Shown: positions 12,792 through 23,146 of the stretch, in pieces | Layout of the letters: every line of letters begins with the position of its first letter | How positions within the stretch are numbered: the stretch's first letter is position 1 | NCBI GenBank assembly: GCA_028455995.1 | Contig: JABELC010000009.1 | Span: forward strand, 1,687,501-1,751,500 | DNA length: 64,000 nt | Reading direction: 5' to 3' | DNA from: Scleromitrula shiraiana | Lineage: Eukaryota; Ascomycota; Leotiomycetes; Helotiales; Sclerotiniaceae | Notes under the pieces: model-generated | The model's input: the letters and a program-made list of their open reading frames with translations, nothing else | Told to the model about the DNA's origin: nothing | Databases searched by the model: none | Translations under genes and position numbers: made by a program

Positions 12792-15700
12792 CTACCCTAA
12801 AATCTCTCGCTCTAAATCACCGTCCATTCTTCTCATAGTTCTAATAGCACTCAAAGTTCTCTGACAATCAAGCTCCAATTCATTGATTAATTGACGCAGT
12901 CCTCTAACCTCGGAAGCCATACCTTGAAGTTGCAGATAGCTTTCCGCTAGATGGAGAAACATACGATAATCTGGTCGAATGGACCAGGGCATCTTGCCCT
13001 CTAACCTGGTCTCAAGAGGTAATCTGTTCCGAACGGGTTGCTCGAATCTGATCTTCGCCCAGCCTTTCCAATGATCCATGAGAACGGATTCGCAAGTCAT
13101 GAACGCCAGTTTCCAATAATGAGCCTGGGCAAGATACCCAATGTACTCATTCCAGTTCCGATGATTGAGTTCGAATCCCATATCGAGAATACTTTTGACA
13201 GTTTGAATCATTGTATCGATATTGCGTTGTTCAGCAAGTGCTTTCATATATATTGATAAAGCTCGAGATAAAGAAAGCCGGTGTGTTGGTAAGATTTTGG
13301 ATTTGTCGCCTTGATCTGGATCTATTCCTAGAGGTTCGGGTTTCCTTGACAGGGAAGGTGGAAGCTTCAACGAAGTTGCCTTTGCGATGGTTTTTGACAG
13401 CAAAAGCTCCCATAGCTCGGCAACACCATCGTAATCCTTCTCTTCCATTTTCAAAGTCATCAATGCACTCATTAAATGCTCACCATGCTTTTCTCTTCGA
13501 TTTGCTGGTATTATTCTCAGAAATCTCTCATGAAGATAGTTCGCTGACACTGTATCATGCAATCTCGAAAAAGAATAAACCATATAAGCAAAGAATGTTG
13601 TGGGATAAGCAACATCAAGAGGTGACTTTTCGATTCCCTTTCTAGCTGTATCGACCATGTCGCTAGGATCCAATGAACTGACAACCTCTTCAAATATCTC
13701 AATCGCACGTTTGAGTTTATTTTCCTCACCATCACCCCTCAGAGTTCTCAAAGCAAGAAAGTTTGTGCTCGCAGTCTTTCTCAAACTCAATCCTGACCGA
13801 ACCATCCGATCTTGAACTTCGAACACCATTTTAGGTCTGTTCACATTAAGAAAACCACCCATGATAATTGCATAATGAAAACTAGTGGGAGTGATGCCGG
13901 CTTCAGGTATTACATCTTTCAGAATATCATATGCACGATCTGGCTGCTTAGCCATCACAAGCGCCTGCATGAGCGCTGCATACGTATTGCCATCGTATTC
14001 TATATTGGCCTCTGACATACGTTGAAGAATTCGATTGACATTGATGAGATCAAAGCGTAAAGCCCAGGCAACAAGTAAGGAATTCCACATGCGAGTTCTG
14101 GAGCCTTTAAGTGACATCTTTAAAGCCTCTTCGCAGATACTTTCAGCTTCGTCAAGACGTCTTTCCTGCAAATAAGAGGTGACGAGGGTGCTTATCATGG
14201 CAGTACTCTTTTCAATATTGTACTCTTCGGAGAGTTTGTATAACTCAATTACATGCCCAAGGTCACCACGAGAAGTGTAGAGTCCCATAAGGGTGCCAAA
14301 TGTATAATCATCCGGTTGAATTTTAGGCGTTTTGAGAATAGTTTCAAAGGTTTCCAAAGCTCTATCGAAATCGTGGACTTTTGCGAATGTGTTGATGAGG
14401 ATATTATAGCAAAGGATGGTTGGTTTGAGATTGTATTTAGCCTCCATGCTCTCAAAGATCTCAATTACTTGTGCAACCTCTCCTCGCCTTGAATGCACAT
14501 TTAGCAGCGGAGCAAGATCATCGCCAGATATACTAGGATTATTTTCCCACATGAATCGTTTGGAAAATTGCTCAAACACGGTTTTCACAGTGACAACATC
14601 ACCATGACGTGCAAATTCGGTCATGCATAGTCTATATGCTTGTAGCTGTGGACGCCGATTGAAGCGAAAGTAGTCTGCAAAAACTTCCTGGATCCCAATT
14701 AGATCATGATTTGTAAAGAAAACATTTAATAACGATTGTAACATGTTTTTTGGCAGTAGAATAGTTTTGTTATTCCGTGCCATCCTATAAACCCGAATGG
14801 CAAGTTTTGGTTGTCTTCGAGCGAGTAGCAAGCTGGTCAATCTCGAATAAAGCTGAAAGGTCTCGAGTCCCCAATGTCTGATATGCTTGAGCAGAGGTCC
14901 TAACTTCGTATAATCAATGTGTTTAAAGCTCAATAACGCAGATTCTATGATTAAAGCCCCAAACTCTTTCCATTTATCACTAACAGACGCTGCTGTAGAA
15001 TCTTTGAGAATTGATCTCATATTTTTGGACTTGCTTAAATGTTCGACATGTTTTGCTAAAGATATAGCTTTGCTGGGTAGATCGTGTATAGAGTCCAAAG
15101 CTTTCGTAACGTCGTAACGATACATTCTAACTTCTATCCAAATGTTGAAAGCGTCGTGCCACTGGTCGTTCACCAGAAAGTATGCCATGAGATCAGAAGA
15201 TCCGGCAGGAACATTAAATGTATAGGTGGCGTGTTTATACAACTCAGTAGCTCGGGAAAGATTTTGCAGCTTTAGATAGGATGGAACCACACGCTCGTAG
15301 ACCCATGGGTGCTCTCGCCCCTTGCCAAATCTCTCGAACAGTGCAGTGACCCTCTCCGCGTCTATTATTCGATTCGACGTTGCCATATATCTTAACGTTT
15401 TATATCGTAACTGTTTCTCAGTAGGAGAATCGAATTCCAGCCGCCGATACTTCTGCCACACTTCTTCATAATCGTTCTTTGACGTGACGCCAAATGCACT
15501 CTCGATAGTTAATGTGTCTTCGGAATTCTGCGAAACGTCCGTAGCCTGGGTAGCATTGTTTGTATCGATATCTATTGGGATCAGAGATAGTGATGAATCC
15601 TTAGCAGACGATGTGTATGGCCGAGAACCTAGTCTCGCAAATCCCAGACTTTTCCTTTTGCCGTCTTGTCTATCTGAAGTCCAATTTGAGCATTGCCTTA

Positions 15701-15971
15701 TGAATTTAATTGTACTCGCAGGGTAGAGAAAGTCTAATGTGATACCAGGGCTTCTGCTTAAAGTGTCATCATCTAATGATTTCTGGTTCGTTCTATCAAT
15801 GTTTTCCGGGCTGCGTAATATGAGTTGCCATAACGAAGAGAGCTCAATTTCAGTTGCACCGTGAGTCCAAAAGCCCGAATGAAGTGTGCGCCGGCTCTTC
15901 AATGAATGCTTGGGTCCTAGGAGGCGCCGTAGACTGCCTGTTTCAAGACATCCTGCCGTGCGCTCAAGCAT
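12792..15971 (-). CDS. Mitochondrial PPR protein, cya-5-like
   Basis: Intronless 1,059-residue protein. The N terminus begins MLERTAGCLETGSLRRLLG and is rich in Arg, Leu and Ser with few acidic residues before about residue 40, fitting a mitochondrial presequence. Helical hairpins with pentatricopeptide-repeat character are clearest at about residues 450-740, for example YNILINTFAKVHDFDRALE and MWNSLLVAWALRFD. Length and N-terminal wording resemble Neurospora CYA-5, which is needed for cytochrome oxidase subunit 1 expression; that ortholog call is from memory of the family. By family, PPR proteins bind organellar RNA to control stability or translation. It is transcribed divergently from SRP68 across a 546-bp spacer. 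It could instead be another large fungal PPR protein; the domain call is safer than the ortholog call. Confidence 0.85.
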   Translation of the reverse strand: MLERTAGCLETGSLRRLLGPKHSLKSRRTLHSGFWTHGATEIELSSLWQLILRSPENIDRTNQKSLDDDTLSRSPGITLDFLYPASTIKFIRQCSNWTSDRQDGKRKSLGFARLGSRPYTSSAKDSSLSLIPIDIDTNNATQATDVSQNSEDTLTIESAFGVTSKNDYEEVWQKYRRLEFDSPTEKQLRYKTLRYMATSNRIIDAERVTALFERFGKGREHPWVYERVVPSYLKLQNLSRATELYKHATYTFNVPAGSSDLMAYFLVNDQWHDAFNIWIEVRMYRYDVTKALDSIHDLPSKAISLAKHVEHLSKSKNMRSILKDSTAASVSDKWKEFGALIIESALLSFKHIDYTKLGPLLKHIRHWGLETFQLYSRLTSLLLARRQPKLAIRVYRMARNNKTILLPKNMLQSLLNVFFTNHDLIGIQEVFADYFRFNRRPQLQAYRLCMTEFARHGDVVTVKTVFEQFSKRFMWENNPSISGDDLAPLLNVHSRRGEVAQVIEIFESMEAKYNLKPTILCYNILINTFAKVHDFDRALETFETILKTPKIQPDDYTFGTLMGLYTSRGDLGHVIELYKLSEEYNIEKSTAMISTLVTSYLQERRLDEAESICEEALKMSLKGSRTRMWNSLLVAWALRFDLINVNRILQRMSEANIEYDGNTYAALMQALVMAKQPDRAYDILKDVIPEAGITPTSFHYAIIMGGFLNVNRPKMVFEVQDRMVRSGLSLRKTASTNFLALRTLRGDGEENKLKRAIEIFEEVVSSLDPSDMVDTARKGIEKSPLDVAYPTTFFAYMVYSFSRLHDTVSANYLHERFLRIIPANRREKHGEHLMSALMTLKMEEKDYDGVAELWELLLSKTIAKATSLKLPPSLSRKPEPLGIDPDQGDKSKILPTHRLSLSRALSIYMKALAEQRNIDTMIQTVKSILDMGFELNHRNWNEYIGYLAQAHYWKLAFMTCESVLMDHWKGWAKIRFEQPVRNRLPLETRLEGKMPWSIRPDYRMFLHLAESYLQLQGMASEVRGLRQLINELELDCQRTLSAIRTMRRMDGDLEREILG

Positions 15972-16517
15972 GCCCCAACAGGAAGAGAGATGAGTTTTTG
16001 TAATTTCGATGTAAAAGAGTATCGATTGTCACCGCTGTGCCGGTCTGATGTAAACAAGAAAACCTGATTAAACATCAGACGATTTCGTAGCAAAAAAAGA
16101 GAGAAAAAATAAAATTGGTTCGAGCTCCATACTGACCTTGAAACATGCTTCACACAGTCACTTTCGAGACTGCAATGATTTCCTAATAGAAGGAATGGAA
16201 ATCGAGCATCTACTAAAAGGTATAATATCATGAATTCGTAAAGAATTATCTTTTGGTAGAGGATGAGAAAGAGGCAAAAAAGTGTATACTGACCTAATCA
16301 TATCTTAGAGAATAGTGGAATAAATATTTAGCTCATGGATCGGATTATTATTTCTTCTTACTCCGAGTCTATGATTAGTCAGCCACATTTTTTGTTATTA
16401 CTGGTATACCATAACACATCATGTTCATGAACCCCACAACTTCCATTTCCATGAATATTGTCAAGGAATAATATCATAATATCATCGTATTATCGTATTA
16501 TTTATCCATTCAAAGTT
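15972..16517. promoter_or_regulatory. Divergent promoter spacer, PPR gene / SRP68
   Basis: The starts of two divergently transcribed housekeeping genes face this 546-bp spacer, so it should hold both promoters and 5' untranslated regions. No TATA box or known factor site can be assigned with confidence. SRP68 has no alternative in-frame start upstream that would lengthen its conserved N terminus. Confidence 0.5.
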
Positions 16518-18478
16518 ATGGAAATCACCAAATTTATCGTCGAAGGACGAGACAAGGCCAAGTTATATGGCGACTATTCAACTTATCGAACCCAACTCTC
16601 AAATAAGATCCATAACTTGCGTAGGAAACTCGGAATTGCAACCAAACCCCGCGCAAAGTATACAAATAGACCAGTTACAGTAGAAGATATTACTAAAAGT
16701 CATGAGTACAAACACCCACCCTCTTCTACCAAGTCTACTTGCTAACAATAGTGAAGATATGTCAATCTCTTATTACTTACTTCAGAAAGAGCATGGGCGA
16801 ATGCCATGTCCATGAAGGAAACACACTCTGCCGATACTAAAGGAATAACTGGTTCAACTCGATCCCATATAATCTCCCGTTTACACAAATCTACCACGTA
16901 CGCAAATGACCTTTTTCGGCTTTTATCTGATCAATCGACTACTGGCGCAAATAATCGTGATATCTTGGAAGCACGCGCTTATGCGGCATGTCTCAATGGA
17001 GCTATGGAATTTGAGAAGAAAAGTTGGGAAGCTTGTGTAAAGAGTTATTCGGAAGCTAGAATCATATACATAGCACTTTCTAAAGATACAAAGACCGATA
17101 TATTTAAGGATCTATTGTCAGATCCTGTAGATCCTAGTATACGGTATGGAGCATATAAGATGGGAATGCCACGAACTCTAGCCATACCTGTCGTAGCACG
17201 CAAGAATTTCTCTTCGGACCCCAAATTGATATCACAGGTGGAGGAATTCGATCCGGATGTTTTAAAAGATCAACCTACCAAGACCAGGGTGGAATCCACT
17301 GAGTCCGGTGATGCGCCCAAAACTATAAACTGGAGGTCTCGAACAGTCGACCTGGAGGATGCTGCAATTGCTACTGCCTTAGGATCAGTGAAAAATGCCT
17401 CTACTAAACTGTCTGAGCTTCTGTCTTCTGATACAGCGAAAAACCCAAAAGATAGAGGATCTGCATATGATGATATTCTTATTGCTAGTCAAGATGCTGT
17501 TGATGCTACGAAGCATGCGATAGATGAATTAACATCAGAGGGTGTCGGTCAAGGAGATAAACGAATGCAAAGTCTCTTAATCACCAGGACAGCCGTTAGT
17601 TATGACATGATTGGATGGCGAATTGGTCGAAATAGAGTAATGGTAGGAGATCAAGATGGAGCCATCGATTGTATACCATCTTACGCCTCGAAGAAAGGGA
17701 ATACCCAAGAGGAAGAATCCACAGGACGTAAACTCGCAAGGTTGCGAGAGAAAACTGTTCTCTATGATGCTATTTTACAAAGCGTGGAATCAATAAAAGA
17801 GCTTCCTGGAGTAGCAGCAGATTCCAACCTTCAAGAAGAGCTAGGTGCAAAATACTGCTACTTTCAAGCCCTCAAGTAAGTAATGATCAGCTTTAAGCCA
17901 CGCTGAACTCAGAACTTAACTAATTATCAAATAGATGTCTAGCAATAGCTCGCTCTCACGCACTACTATCTAATCCAAAGAACGCACTTGCTCTCATAAA
18001 TCGCGCAGCAGAGAAATCCTCATCCGCCAACTCCTACCTCTCCTCATCAATGGACATAAGCACTTCTGGCCCACCAAACCTCACCGTAACTTCCTCAGAA
18101 GCCCAATCTCTCACAAATCTTCTCCAAAGCGAACTCCAACGCTACCGGGCCTTGGTAGAAATATTAAACCTGACCTCCACCACTTCCAAAGCCAGCGGGG
18201 AGAACCTCTACAAGAAACCTCTTGTGGAACAGCTTCACCAATATCCCTCGGATGGAGTTGTTGATCTCAAGAATATTGTCACGTATCCTCCCAAATTGGA
18301 TGTGGTACCTGTAAAACCATTGTTCTTTGATGCAGCATGGAATTACATTGATTATCCAGGCAGAAAGATAGAGAAGGTAGTGGAGACGAGTATTGAAACA
18401 GAGGTAGAGAAGGAGGATGTTGATACTCCGGTACAACAACCGCAGAAAAAGGGTTGGTTTGGTTTTGGTAGATCATAG
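16518..18478 (+). CDS. SRP68: Signal recognition particle subunit SRP68
   Basis: Three exons: 16,518-16,705, 16,757-17,875 and 17,935-18,478, with introns of 51 and 59 bp bounded by GTACAA...AAG and GTAAGT...TAG, giving 616 residues. Joining exons 1 and 2 restores the conserved segment HEYVNLLLLTSERAWANAM, which fixes the first junction; joining 2 and 3 gives FQALKCLAIARSHALL. The start MEITKFIVEGRDKAKLYGDY matches the family N terminus, and the tail KKGWFGFGRS is typical of fungal SRP68. By family, SRP68 pairs with SRP72 on the 7S RNA of the signal recognition particle in the cytosol and nucleolus, targeting ribosomes to the endoplasmic reticulum. It converges with the nitrate reductase gene, leaving 222 bp between stop codons. 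Confidence 0.95.
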
Positions 18479-18700
18479 AGTATGGAATATACAGAAAAGT
18501 AATTGTTCTAATGTTCATATTCATATCTATACCGATAGATGGAATTCTATAATTCCAAAATATTAATCCACATTTAGACGCGAATTGCCCACTTGCTGCC
18601 AGGTTAAATTTAAATACCGCCATGCCATCCAAACCAATCCAAACCGCCCCCTAAAAATAATTTAAAATCTGCACAATCATATACACCACCCCCATTTTAT

Positions 18701-21457
18701 TTAAAAGAACAATAGATCCTCCTCTCTCCAACCCAGATCCCCCAACACTCCCTTAACAACCATCTCCAACCCCCCCGGCCCACAAACCAAGACCATCTGC
18801 CCACCCACCCCATATACCTTCTCCGAGTCCTCAAACCTCCCAACTTCACATTCCAACACCTTCCTATCCACCCTCCCTCTCCTACCTCCCCAACCTTCCC
18901 CAGCTCTACTCAAATAATGAACCACCCTACATTTACCACCCCCTTCCTTAACCAGCCCATCCAATTCCTCCCTACACAAAACATCCTCTTCCGTCCTATT
19001 ACCATCAATAACCAAACATTCCACCCTCTTCTCCCCACCATCCCCATCCCCACTAATAACCTTCTTCAAAACAGCCAAAATCGGCGTAACTCCACTCCCT
19101 GCACAAATCATCACAAATCGACGCATCCTCCCCTCTCTAACCACATCATTAATACTGCATTTTCCACCCCCTAAATATTCAAATTTTCCTATTGGGCCCT
19201 TCATTGAGATACTGTGACCTAGTGGTAAGGAGTCTAATGCTTGGGTCATTTTCCCTCCTTCAACTCCATCAGTTTTATTGTAGATTTTAACCAAGACTCG
19301 GATAATCCCGAGTTCCGTATCGGTGGATACTGGCGTATAGGCTCTTATTATTACGTCTCTAGTTACTGGATCCATGAGTTTGAGTAACAGATGTTTGCCA
19401 ACCGGCAATCCCAACATCTGACCGTCATGTTCGAGCGAAAAAGTAAAGATCCGTGTATCAGCCGAAACAGAAACCTTGGAAACAAGATGTGCCGTACCCC
19501 AAGCCTTCGGGTCCAAAAACCTCGGACGCAGCACCCTCGAACCGGATTCCGCTTTCAATTCAGACAATGACAACGAAGCCGCAGCCTCGGAATCCAACGT
19601 CCCCACGTGGAAATCCACCATCATGGCCTTGGCAGTCTCGGAATGAATAGCCATAAACTCCTCCGTTGCATCTTGGCCCGCGATACTGGTTATACTTGCT
19701 GCGCCGCCGGGATGGGATGCGAGGAATGAGGCGCCGCTGTAGACTTCGTTGTGGAGGATGAACCAGGGGTCTGTGTCGTTTGTGTGGTGGGAGAGTTCGG
19801 AGAGGGTGATGGTTCGGTGGTGGTTTGGTCGGGTCATGGTTATGGGGGGTTTGTCTTCTTTGGGTTGGTGAAGAGGGGATGTGGAATCGGTTTGGGGGGT
19901 TCCTGTGGTGTGGAGGGTTTCGCCCCAGAATCCATTGGAGAGATCGCCTCCTTGAGCGGTGACCCGAGCCATCCATCCTCCTGGTATGAGAGCTGGTTGA
20001 GTAGGATGTTCAAACAGGAGAGAATCATTTTCTTTCGTAATGGCTATTCGATACCAGGGATTATTCATCATACCCAATACGCTCCAATACATATCTCTCG
20101 GCTGTATATTCATACTCTCATCCATAGCTCTTACCATAATATCGGCGGATCTAGATAGATCATCAACTTTTAGATCGATTTCCCAGAAACACCATGCGAA
20201 ACATGTTTCCCTCCACTCCATGTCGAGTTTTCCTCCATATAGCGTTTCGTTCTCGTTGACGTTATTTCGGTAATCGTCTTCGTGGTAGCGAATATCGGCC
20301 AGTGCCCAAGACTTTCCTTTGTCAAGAGTCACCTCGACTCTGGTGATCCGTCGTCCACCACCTCCATATGCATACCCCCTTGCACGATATACGTTCGGAC
20401 CATCGACCAAACTAATCCGCTCTTCATGTGCAGGATATACCGTAGCACTATTAGTACTCAAATCATAAATAGCATATCTCTCATCCATCCACCACTTCGG
20501 TTCGTTGACGCTCTGCTCGGGACTTATCATGGTTGGGAGTACTCGGTTATCATATATGTGGTACCAATTGTCGCTAGGTGCAGCCGTCACTATAATCTTC
20601 TTTAACCATTTTACGCTGCGTCCGCCAATTTGTCCAGGGACAACGGCTCGTAGGGGTTTTCCGTGGTCGGGTCGAAGCATTTCTCCGTTCATCTTGTGGG
20701 CTAACATGATTCCTCTGTTGGGATCCATGACCCAATTTAACTTTATCGATGTTCCATAATAGCCATTTGGAAGCTTATCGGCACCCTCCATACAAACGTA
20801 TTTTGCTCCCCTCATTGGAACCGCCTTTCTAATTAATTCGCACATAGGAACACCCGTCCATAATGCAGTTGAAACACCAGCAGCTCCCCAGGAAAATCCT
20901 TTTGATTTTCGAACTTGATTCTGCTCTTTTCGGCGATTACCAGCACAAACAAGTGTAATAGGTACAGTGATTTGTTCATATTCTCTGATTAGATCTTTCA
21001 ATGTAAGAATGAATGGATGTTTTACCAATCCTTCGATTGAAAACTCCCAATCGGGTATTGAAGCGTCGTCTACTTGAGGGACGGCTCCGTGATTGCGAAC
21101 ATAGAATAATTCGGGTGATGTCAGGAATCCTTCATCATACATAGCACTTAGAGGAGGTTCCACATTGAATGGATGAACACCGGTCAACCGAATAAGTCGT
21201 GGATCTCGAGGAACATGATTATCTGGTGTTTTGAGGTCCTCTTTTAGAATCTTGGTAGGTGAATTGGAGGGCGGTGGAAGTGTATATCTCTGTAGAGATA
21301 AGGAAGCCGAACTAATTTGAGTTGATAGACAACTTAATTCGTCATCACTGTTCTCTTTAGATTCTGGAGGTGTCGGTGGTAATTGGGTATTTGTGTCTAT
21401 TAAATCCATGGCCGAATTCTCTTGGTTTTGGCTAAGCATGTACTTTGAGCTAGCCAT
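18701..21457 (-). CDS. niaD: Assimilatory nitrate reductase
   Basis: Intronless 918-residue flavohaem-molybdoenzyme that reduces nitrate to nitrite with NAD(P)H in the cytosol. Domain order: variable N tail (1-85); molybdopterin domain with the Mo-ligand Cys at 171 in VCAGNRRKEQN; dimerisation domain (about 320-480); hinge (about 515-545); cytochrome b5 domain with haem ligands His582 (SHPGG) and His605; FAD domain with RAYTPVS near 705-711; and pyridine-nucleotide domain with CAGSGVTPIL near 785 and CGPGG near 892, ending in the characteristic FF. Length is as expected. Lack of introns is notable because Aspergillus niaD has several. Upstream are a NIT4-like palindrome and GATA motifs, fitting nitrate induction and nitrogen-metabolite repression. 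No nitrite reductase or nitrate transporter gene is seen beside it. Confidence 0.96.
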   Translation of the reverse strand: MASSKYMLSQNQENSAMDLIDTNTQLPPTPPESKENSDDELSCLSTQISSASLSLQRYTLPPPSNSPTKILKEDLKTPDNHVPRDPRLIRLTGVHPFNVEPPLSAMYDEGFLTSPELFYVRNHGAVPQVDDASIPDWEFSIEGLVKHPFILTLKDLIREYEQITVPITLVCAGNRRKEQNQVRKSKGFSWGAAGVSTALWTGVPMCELIRKAVPMRGAKYVCMEGADKLPNGYYGTSIKLNWVMDPNRGIMLAHKMNGEMLRPDHGKPLRAVVPGQIGGRSVKWLKKIIVTAAPSDNWYHIYDNRVLPTMISPEQSVNEPKWWMDERYAIYDLSTNSATVYPAHEERISLVDGPNVYRARGYAYGGGGRRITRVEVTLDKGKSWALADIRYHEDDYRNNVNENETLYGGKLDMEWRETCFAWCFWEIDLKVDDLSRSADIMVRAMDESMNIQPRDMYWSVLGMMNNPWYRIAITKENDSLLFEHPTQPALIPGGWMARVTAQGGDLSNGFWGETLHTTGTPQTDSTSPLHQPKEDKPPITMTRPNHHRTITLSELSHHTNDTDPWFILHNEVYSGASFLASHPGGAASITSIAGQDATEEFMAIHSETAKAMMVDFHVGTLDSEAAASLSLSELKAESGSRVLRPRFLDPKAWGTAHLVSKVSVSADTRIFTFSLEHDGQMLGLPVGKHLLLKLMDPVTRDVIIRAYTPVSTDTELGIIRVLVKIYNKTDGVEGGKMTQALDSLPLGHSISMKGPIGKFEYLGGGKCSINDVVREGRMRRFVMICAGSGVTPILAVLKKVISGDGDGGEKRVECLVIDGNRTEEDVLCREELDGLVKEGGGKCRVVHYLSRAGEGWGGRRGRVDRKVLECEVGRFEDSEKVYGVGGQMVLVCGPGGLEMVVKGVLGDLGWREEDLLFF

Positions 21458-21892
21458 GATATAGCAACAACAAAGGGAAAAGTTATTGATATTTAGAGAA
21501 AATTTGTAAGAGATGACAGCGCTGATGTAGCAAGATTAATTACTATTTACAGATATATCGGATCACCAAGGAGGTTTTCGATATATTCTTTTATACGACG
21601 CCTGTCGGATAAGAGAGTTGAAGAGTAGTAGAAATCAGAATAGTAAAGCAAGAGCAATGAACGGCTTCAACTTTTTGGGGTTTGAACAATGGATATGAGG
21701 TATAGATTAGTTAAACTTGGGGTTGAAATGATAGAAGTTGACTAGATTTCATTGATCACCAGGTGTGAAGATTTGAGTGGTAATCGCTTTGATAGTATGT
21801 GTGTATATACGAGGCTTTTTGAAACGCATATACTGGCAAGATATAAAATAGCATCAACTTGACTCGGACTTCTCCAGCCTACATATATATGG

Positions 21893-21911
21893 TGATAACT
21901 ATTTCCGCGGA
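21893..21911. promoter_or_regulatory. Paired NIT2/AreA and NIT4-type sites
   Basis: TGATAA (21,893-21,898) lies five bases from the perfect palindrome TCCGCGGA (21,904-21,911), about 440 bp upstream of the nitrate reductase start. Published Neurospora work gives TCCGCGGA as the NIT4 target, and HGATAR is the NIT2/AreA target. Side-by-side placement is the arrangement expected for nitrate-specific plus global nitrogen control. Confidence 0.75.
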
Positions 21912-22234
21912 CTTCTCAAGATTTACAATTGATGTTGGCGTATTATACTGAAACTTCAGCAAGCACACTCTACCTACCTACTAGGTATTTATATATATCC
22001 GGTAGTAGTTTGAATACTGAAAAGGGAAATTATGTTAGCTTTGGCTTTGGCTTTAGCTTTGGACGAGTTCATAGATTCGTTTCAATTTTTTTTAATTTTT
22101 TTTCTTATCTTTACTCAACCTTGGATTGTCAAATTTAATTGGTTCATGGCTACCAGACACTAAATTAGTCATGATTGAGATGAATGAAGCATTTCCGAAT
22201 TTCTGAAAGAATTATTAGATTAATGACAAGTTAA

Positions 22235-22273
22235 TGATAAGTTATTGATAAGGAGTTTTTTATAATCTTATCT
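22235..22273. promoter_or_regulatory. GATA-site cluster upstream of nitrate reductase
   Basis: Three consensus HGATAR sites occur within 39 bases: TGATAA at 22,235-22,240, TGATAA at 22,246-22,251, and AGATAA on the minus strand at 22,268-22,273. Clustered GATA motifs are the usual binding configuration for AreA/NIT2-type nitrogen regulators. They lie about 780-815 bp upstream of the nitrate reductase start codon. Confidence 0.5.
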
Positions 22274-22348
22274 TTTAAATTGAACCAATTGTCTTGTTTT
22301 GATTCAATTCCATTATTGCAAGGTTGATGATAACATTGAAATAGATAT

Positions 22349-22470
22349 CTCCTACCTCCTACTTCATACCTCCTACTTCATACCTCCTACTTCATACCTC
22401 CTACTTCATACCTCCTACTTCATACCTCCTACTTCATATCTCCTACTTCATATCTCCTACTTCATACCTT
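22349..22470. repeat. 14-bp minisatellite
   Basis: About eight head-to-tail copies of CTCCTACTTCATAY follow one another, the last few carrying T instead of C at the final position. A 63-codon frame through this repeat (22,299-22,490) is a by-product. Nearby, 22,669-22,722 holds a looser CCCATTCCCATT repeat. Confidence 0.9.
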
Positions 22471-22499
22471 CAGGTCAATGTTCTTATTGAATTCAACTG

Positions 22500-23146
22500 A
22501 CAGACTACCTCCTATCTATAGGCATGGCTATATAGTACAAACTATGTAGATATCTAATAAATCATAAATACGGAATATCAGTTCATATCTTAAAAGTATC
22601 TTGATAAGATGGTTGCACTTCCCCCCTAGTACCAGAAATCCCTATCATCAGATATGTTATCTCATGTTTCCCATCCCATTCCCATTCTATTCCCATCCCA
22701 TTCCTATTTCATTCCCATCCCATATTCTCTTTAATTGGAAAGTTGATATCCGGATTGAATCGGGATTCGGAATCTTTTAATAACCTCTAATGAAGATTTA
22801 TTTATATCTACAAGAGATTCTATTGTCATGTTTCCATCTGATAGTATGTATGCATTATGACGCACCAAAAAGTAGATTGAAGTATTACATTCTGACATGC
22901 CAAGAGATATATCCCCTTTTGACAGTTACCGAAAGTAAATTAATATTTCATGTAGAGGAACGACAAATGTATCACAAAAAGTGATGAATACAAAGTTGAT
23001 ATTGAAGCAGTCTAATAATACTATCAGATGCGTACTTTTTATTTTGATACTTCTAATAAAAATGTTAAGATTTATTTGATACTAATAAATATGTTGAAGG
23101 AAGAAGCGTTAATGTTCTTTTTTTTAAGAGTTAATATTGAATATCA
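22500..23146. other. Intergenic spacer, no gene seen
   Basis: Normal to AT-leaning spacer between the minisatellite and the foldback element. It contains a CCCATTCCCATT-type repeat at 22,669-22,722. Short frames at 22,790-22,984 and 23,028-23,243 have biased composition and no recognisable motif; the second runs into the mobile element. Confidence 0.5.

Noticed and set aside
13038..13645. Plus-strand frames over the PPR gene
   Set aside because: Antisense shadows of a long, clearly coding minus-strand frame.
22299..22490. 63-codon frame with repeated SYFIPPTSYLLLHT-like text
   Set aside because: Produced entirely by the 14-bp minisatellite.
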